25,119 nt of DNA from Glomus cerebriforme (Eukaryota > Glomeromycota > Glomeromycetes > Glomerales > Glomeraceae): NCBI GenBank assembly GCA_003550305.1, contig QKYT01000293.1:61965-87083 (forward strand), in the 5' to 3' direction. The notes under the pieces are model-generated. The model searched no databases, had not been told where the DNA came from, and was given only the letters and a program-made list of their open reading frames with translations. This document shows, piece by piece, positions 21,612 to 25,119 of this stretch; within the stretch, counting starts at the first letter, position 1, and each line of letters begins with the position of its first letter. Both the position numbers and the translations under genes were made by a program.

Positions 21612-21917
21612 CATTTTTGGCGTTTCGGCTAATCACAAATTTGAAATAATGAGGAGCTGCGTATTATCCAAAAAAAGATAATGATTAGTCCGGTATACAT
21701 AAAAATAAAAATACAGTAAGTCACGCAAAAAATAATAATAATATTAATAATAATAATTGATTATATAATTCAAAAAATTTTTTTTTAAAAAAAAATTAAG
21801 GGGTTTAATACGAAAATTACAAAATTATATACTGTATATATTTTTTTCAACAACTTTTAATAAAAATTTCTATTTTTCTTTTGTCTAAAACGTAATATTC
21901 TTAAATGAATTAAACAT

Positions 21918-22124
21918 GATCGATTATTGATCAAGTCGGTCAATTAGTCGATCGAAAAATTTTTTGGTCAATCGTCGATCAACTGTGGTAAAATTTAATC
22001 GACCAAAAACATTAATTTGATCGATCAATTAGCCAATCAAATGTTCGATTATGAATTTGCGATTATAATATATAATATTTAACTTTTTAAATAAATACAA
22101 TAATAAATTTATTAATAATCGATC
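21918..22124. repeat. GATC-rich patch with degenerate repeated words
   Basis: Seven GATC sites begin at 21918, 21929, 21950, 21977, 22019, 22023 and 22121. Related words recur: ggtcaattagtcgatcg, ggtcaatcgtcgatca and gatcaattagccaatca. The same words also appear in inverted orientation (ttaatcgacc). Function is unknown; it may be a decayed tandem repeat or a binding-site cluster. Confidence 0.6.
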
Positions 22125-22429
22125 ATGAATCAATCAACTTATGTTCGTTCGAATTGTATAATTATATAAGAATCAATTAATGGGATTTTTTTATGCATTC
22201 ACGATTTTTTTAAATTATCTTTCAATGGGATCATAACATTATCGCAATATGTCATTTGCTTAGCCATCAGACAAAATTTAATTTACAATGAGTTTATTGG
22301 TGATTATGTTTAATAGTATATTTTGTAAAATAATTTTGAAAATTTAAAAATTGTTACTATTAATGTTCTTTGGACTATTCTTAATATAAATAATATTAAA
22401 AAATAGGTTTAATTATAGACACTATTTAT

Positions 22430-23500
22430 ATATACTGAGTTCAAATTTTCCACTAATTTTGATAAATCAAATGTATGTTTTATTGCAGTTTGACATATTC
22501 AATTATCTTCAATGTCACCAATATAGTTATATAAAGAAAGAAAGTTACTACTGTGGATTTAAATTCTTAGAATAATTCTAATGACTGTTAATTTCAGTAT
22601 GATGTCCTTTTATATTTTCAACAAACTTTTAGATGGTATTAATGGCCCTTGTCTTCTAGAATTTTTAAGACGGGAAAAGATTACATCTTCTAATTGATTC
22701 CCCATATTTATTATACCCATTTCTAAACTTGTTAAATTTACAAGATGGAATAATAGTTTCATTTTAAATCACCAATTTTTTTCAAATGTTTGATAGTATC
22801 TGCATGTTTAATCAACAACTCTTCAAGTTTTTTCAAATAACGAGAAACCCTATAATCCACGATGCGAAAACCTAGACCAGAAGTCCATAGGTTTTTTTTG
22901 GGCTTCGTCTCATCGAAATAGCAAATTTCAATATTGTAATGTATTTACTTATTTTAGCAATTCCTTCTAAAATATTTTGATTTGTATCATCAGATTCATA
23001 ATAAAGGTATTTAAAAGCAGAATTCAGCTCCCAATATGATGAATAAATTCGCGTAGTATACAATATAAAGATAGTAAACATTTAAACATTGTAATTTCTA
23101 TTAATAAATCATTTTTACTAATACATTTATAAGAGAAATTAAGTTCTTCAATATTTTCGATATTATAGAATCAATTACGCTACCTAAAATAGTTAAATCT
23201 AGATGTCTCCAAAGACCAATAAAGTTCGCTGATATATTCTGTAAAGTGACCGATTCCTTAGTTTTTCACAACATCTTTTGATTCTTCAGATAAGTATAAA
23301 AGTATCACGTTAAATAATTGGGCATCGTATAGTATATTGTATATGTATGACAAAACCATTTAGTCATTTGAAACTATCCAGGATTTTTCCATAGAATTGG
23401 TACCGTAGTTTTACACCACGTTCTATTAACAATTTATCATGTAATATTAAGAAAATCAACTCTTTCATAAACTTTAATATTATTATTTTAAGAAATTTGT
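22430..23500 (-). pseudogene. Decayed F-box gene (different subfamily)
   Basis: Reading the minus strand from about 23500 downward recovers an F-box protein broken by stops and frameshifts. The F-box end survives as IVNRTWCKTTVPILWKNPG (23440-23385), which parallels the intact neighbours (LVNRLWCR, PLLWENPF); two stops sit just before it, where the family has SC. Further down come FNVILLYLSEESKDVVKN, then a stop and GIGHFTEY, then DLTILGSVIDSI, NIEELNFSYKCISKNDLL, then FKYLYYESDDTNQNILEGIAK (23015-22953), NQLEDVIFSRLKN and VENIKGHHTEINSH, each in a different frame. The body resembles another Rhizophagus F-box/LRR subfamily rather than the two neighbours, so this is not simply a third copy. 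At least four frame changes and several stops make function unlikely. The ends are approximate. Confidence 0.8.
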
Positions 23501-24339
23501 TTTGCTACATGATGATATAACATTATTAAAAACTCATAACATGAAATTTAGTCAAAATTTACAAAAATACTTAAAATTATATTTACTACTAAATAATAAA
23601 CTAAAACTAATATTATCACCGTATTTTTTAATTATTCAATTTTGATTTTTGTTGTCATACCCATTTCTTTATTATCACTTATCCCATACACCAAGTTTTC
23701 ATATGTTCTATTTGAAAGTTTTCCATACTTTTTATCCATCAATTTTTTCCAACATTTTCTTTTAATTATTTTTTTATTCTTATTTCTCCTTTTTTGTTTG
23801 TACAAAATTAATTCAATTCATTTCGCCCTTGTAAATTTCTGTTCTTAATTTCCTATTATGTTTATATAATCCATTATTGTTATCTCCATATGTTGGCTTA
23901 TTCTTTTTGCTATGTATATTTGTTTGATCTTTTCCATTTTAATATAACCAATCCTATTTCTTCTTTCAACTAACATACAGTACATTCTATCAAACATTTC
24001 CATAGTACTGGTCGGTAAAGGAGAAATAGCCAGAGTAATAGTTGGTAAAGGAATAATAGCTGATGTTGAAGAATTGATTGGTAAATTTTCCTTGATCGAC
24101 CCATCTAATACTGTGAAATATTGTTATTCATTATTGTGTGCTCAATTAATTTTCTGATGTCTTATTCTTTCTATTTTCATCATCAGTTTGCTGACTTATT
24201 TATAAATTCATTTTTGAAATTCATTGAATCCTCACATTTTCCAAATTTTACCATATCTGCCATATATATCTTTGGGTGTTGGTATTTTGTGAGCTTATAA
24301 TTAAAGTAATTAATGAAATGAAAAAGGAATTCTAATCTA
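23501..24339. other. Intergenic, AT-rich, no recognisable gene
   Basis: No supported gene. A hydrophobic 68-codon frame at 23642-23848 is T-driven and looks like chance. A two-unit 30-bp repeat at 24011-24070 is listed separately. Confidence 0.5.
24011..24070 (+). repeat. Two-unit 30-bp tandem repeat
   Basis: gtcggtaaaggagaaatagc at 24011 recurs as gttggtaaaggaataatagc at 24041, a period of exactly 30 bp, with the second half diverged. The plus frame across it stays open (VGKGEIA / VGKGIIA, continuing DVEELIGKFSLIDPSN), so it could be a scrap of a repeat-containing gene. I do not recognise the family. Confidence 0.5.
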
Positions 24340-24588
24340 AACCAAACCAGCCAATTAGGAGATACTCGACTATCTGACCGGCCTTTCCTTGCCTGATATG
24401 AGGAAGACCTCATATACAGTATAAAGAAGTTAAGAGGGAGTTTAAAGGAAGTAGTTTTAAGAATGAACTAAACTGGTCAGTTAGAAGATACTCAACTATC
24501 TGACCTTACTTGCCTGATACGAGGAAAACCTCATATACAGTATAGGGAAGCTAAGAGGGAGTTTAAAGAGTACGAGTTTTAAAAAGGA
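24340..24588. repeat. Tandem duplication, two ~125-bp units with internal palindrome
   Basis: Unit 1 (24340-24465) and unit 2 (24466-24588) match along their whole length: gatactc(g/a)actatctgacc, ttgcctgata(t/c)gagga, acctcatatacagtata and taagagggagtttaaag. Unit 2 lacks a few bases after ctgacc. Unit 1 carries a perfect palindrome atatgagg-aaga-cctcatat (24396-24415), and unit 2 the same with one mismatch. It is less AT-rich than its surroundings. Probably a non-coding tandem repeat or part of a mobile element. Confidence 0.8.
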
Positions 24589-24858
24589 TTGTAAGATAAA
24601 ATTAGGATAATAACTAAAAAAATGTGAAGGATTATTGAAAAAATGGTAGTATTTATATATTTTAATAAAAATGAGTCAAAAATATTAATCTATTTTTAAG
24701 TTTATACTTTTATATGTCACACAAAATTGATTAATTACATAATCTTTTTATTTATTCACATGAAAAATTTCTATATTTGTCAACAAATCATGATTTTTCA
24801 TTTAGTTTCTTAGTTTCAAAATGAGTCGTATGTAATAAATTACATATTTCTACTGTTG
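24589..24858. other. Short spacer, nothing recognised
   Basis: 270 bp of AT-rich DNA between the tandem repeat and the inverted-repeat element. I see no gene or defined site. Confidence 0.5.
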
Positions 24859-25030
24859 TAGCCCAAACATAACCATATCTCAAATCAAGTTTGGGACAAT
24901 CCCATGTCTCGAAATTAACCATATCCCAAACCAAACTAGTAAATTTTAAATATTTAATGTCTCAAACTATCATTTCAGATATAAGACTTTCCCAGCAAGT
25001 TTGATTTGGGACATGGTAGAGTTTGGGCTA
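24859..25030. mobile_element. MITE-like element with ~32-bp inverted termini and TA flanks
   Basis: The left end (24861 onward: gcccaaacataaccatatct, then caaatcaagtt) is the reverse complement of the right end (about 24998-25028: agtttgatttgggacatggt, then agagtttgggc) with only about seven differences over 32 bp. Both ends are flanked by TA, the target-site duplication of Tc1/mariner elements. At ~168 bp with no coding capacity it fits a MITE. Inside, the word aaccatatcccaaaccaaact (24918-24938) repeats part of the left terminus, so the element has internal sub-repeats as well. The supplying transposase is not in the window. Confidence 0.7.
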
Positions 25031-25119
25031 AACACTACTAGAATATCATCAACATAATTAACCGCTGGTATTTCTTTACCAATATTTCTTCAAAAATTTA
25101 GATAATTACATTTTGATAA
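25031..25119. other. Right edge, nothing recognised
   Basis: 89 bp to the right of the MITE-like element. No gene start or end can be supported. Confidence 0.4.

Larger units (their letters stand above)
21541..22429. other. Spacer with paralog 2 promoter and GATC-rich patch
   Basis: No gene. The left end carries the conserved upstream element of paralog 2. A microsatellite-like (aat)n stretch lies around 21731-21757, and 21918-22124 is the GATC-rich patch listed separately. The rest is plain AT-rich sequence. Confidence 0.5.

Noticed and set aside
23642..23848. 68-codon hydrophobic plus frame, possible membrane protein
   Set aside because: Phe/Leu/Ser-rich because of T runs; begins at a non-ATG codon and has no homologous look.
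24183..24413. 76-codon minus frame (QARKGRSDSRVSPNW...)
   Set aside because: Overlaps the tandem repeat and has only a repeat-derived N-terminus; reads as chance coding of repeat DNA.
1..25119. CRISPR array, rRNA, operon or prokaryotic signals
   Set aside because: No spaced direct repeats, no rRNA core motifs; spliced genes and eukaryotic domains make the window nuclear fungal DNA.

Overview
This window looks like nuclear DNA of an arbuscular mycorrhizal fungus, most likely Rhizophagus irregularis or a close relative. The evidence is a very AT-rich background with many homopolymer runs, many short introns with GTAWGT-type donors and TAG/AAG/CAG acceptors, and the gene content. That content is a Sel1-repeat protein, several F-box proteins of the divergent lineage-expanded type, a P450 and a bacterial-type (mitochondrial) isoleucyl-tRNA synthetase. 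The species assignment is inference from family resemblance, not from a search.

Layout. 1-201 (minus) is the 5' end of a Sel1-repeat gene that runs off the left edge. 202-6619 is gene-poor: homopolymers, small duplications, a 21-T run, a stretch of broken reading frames and a pair of ~200-bp related repeats (5170-5659). 6620-7940 (plus) is a seven-exon gene that I reconstructed as an F-box protein with a C-terminal PP2-like domain; one of its introns is uncertain. 7941-9783 is gene-free but holds a hairpin plus CTAG signature resembling the 3' terminus of a Helitron (8179-8207, minus). 9784-11952 (plus) is a complete ten-exon cytochrome P450 (499 aa). 12365-17092 (plus) is a complete 23-exon mitochondrial isoleucyl-tRNA synthetase (990 aa) with every expected motif present.

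From 17390 to about 23500 everything recognisable is on the minus strand and belongs to F-box families: two intronless, clearly related, intact genes (520 and 534 aa) that share a conserved upstream element, then a decayed third F-box gene of a different subfamily. The right end (23500-25119) carries a 126-bp tandem duplication with an internal palindrome and a ~170-bp element with long inverted termini and TA flanks, which looks like a Tc1/mariner-type MITE.

How the genes relate. The synthetase and P450 are housekeeping or metabolic genes read in the same direction, 412 bp apart between coding ends, and need not be co-regulated. The synthetase converges on the F-box cluster with 297 bp between stop codons. 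The F-box genes would supply substrate-recognition subunits for SCF ubiquitin ligases; their duplication, divergence and decay side by side suggest birth-and-death evolution in a repeat-rich neighbourhood. I saw no tRNA, rRNA or CRISPR array and nothing I would call a new multi-gene system.
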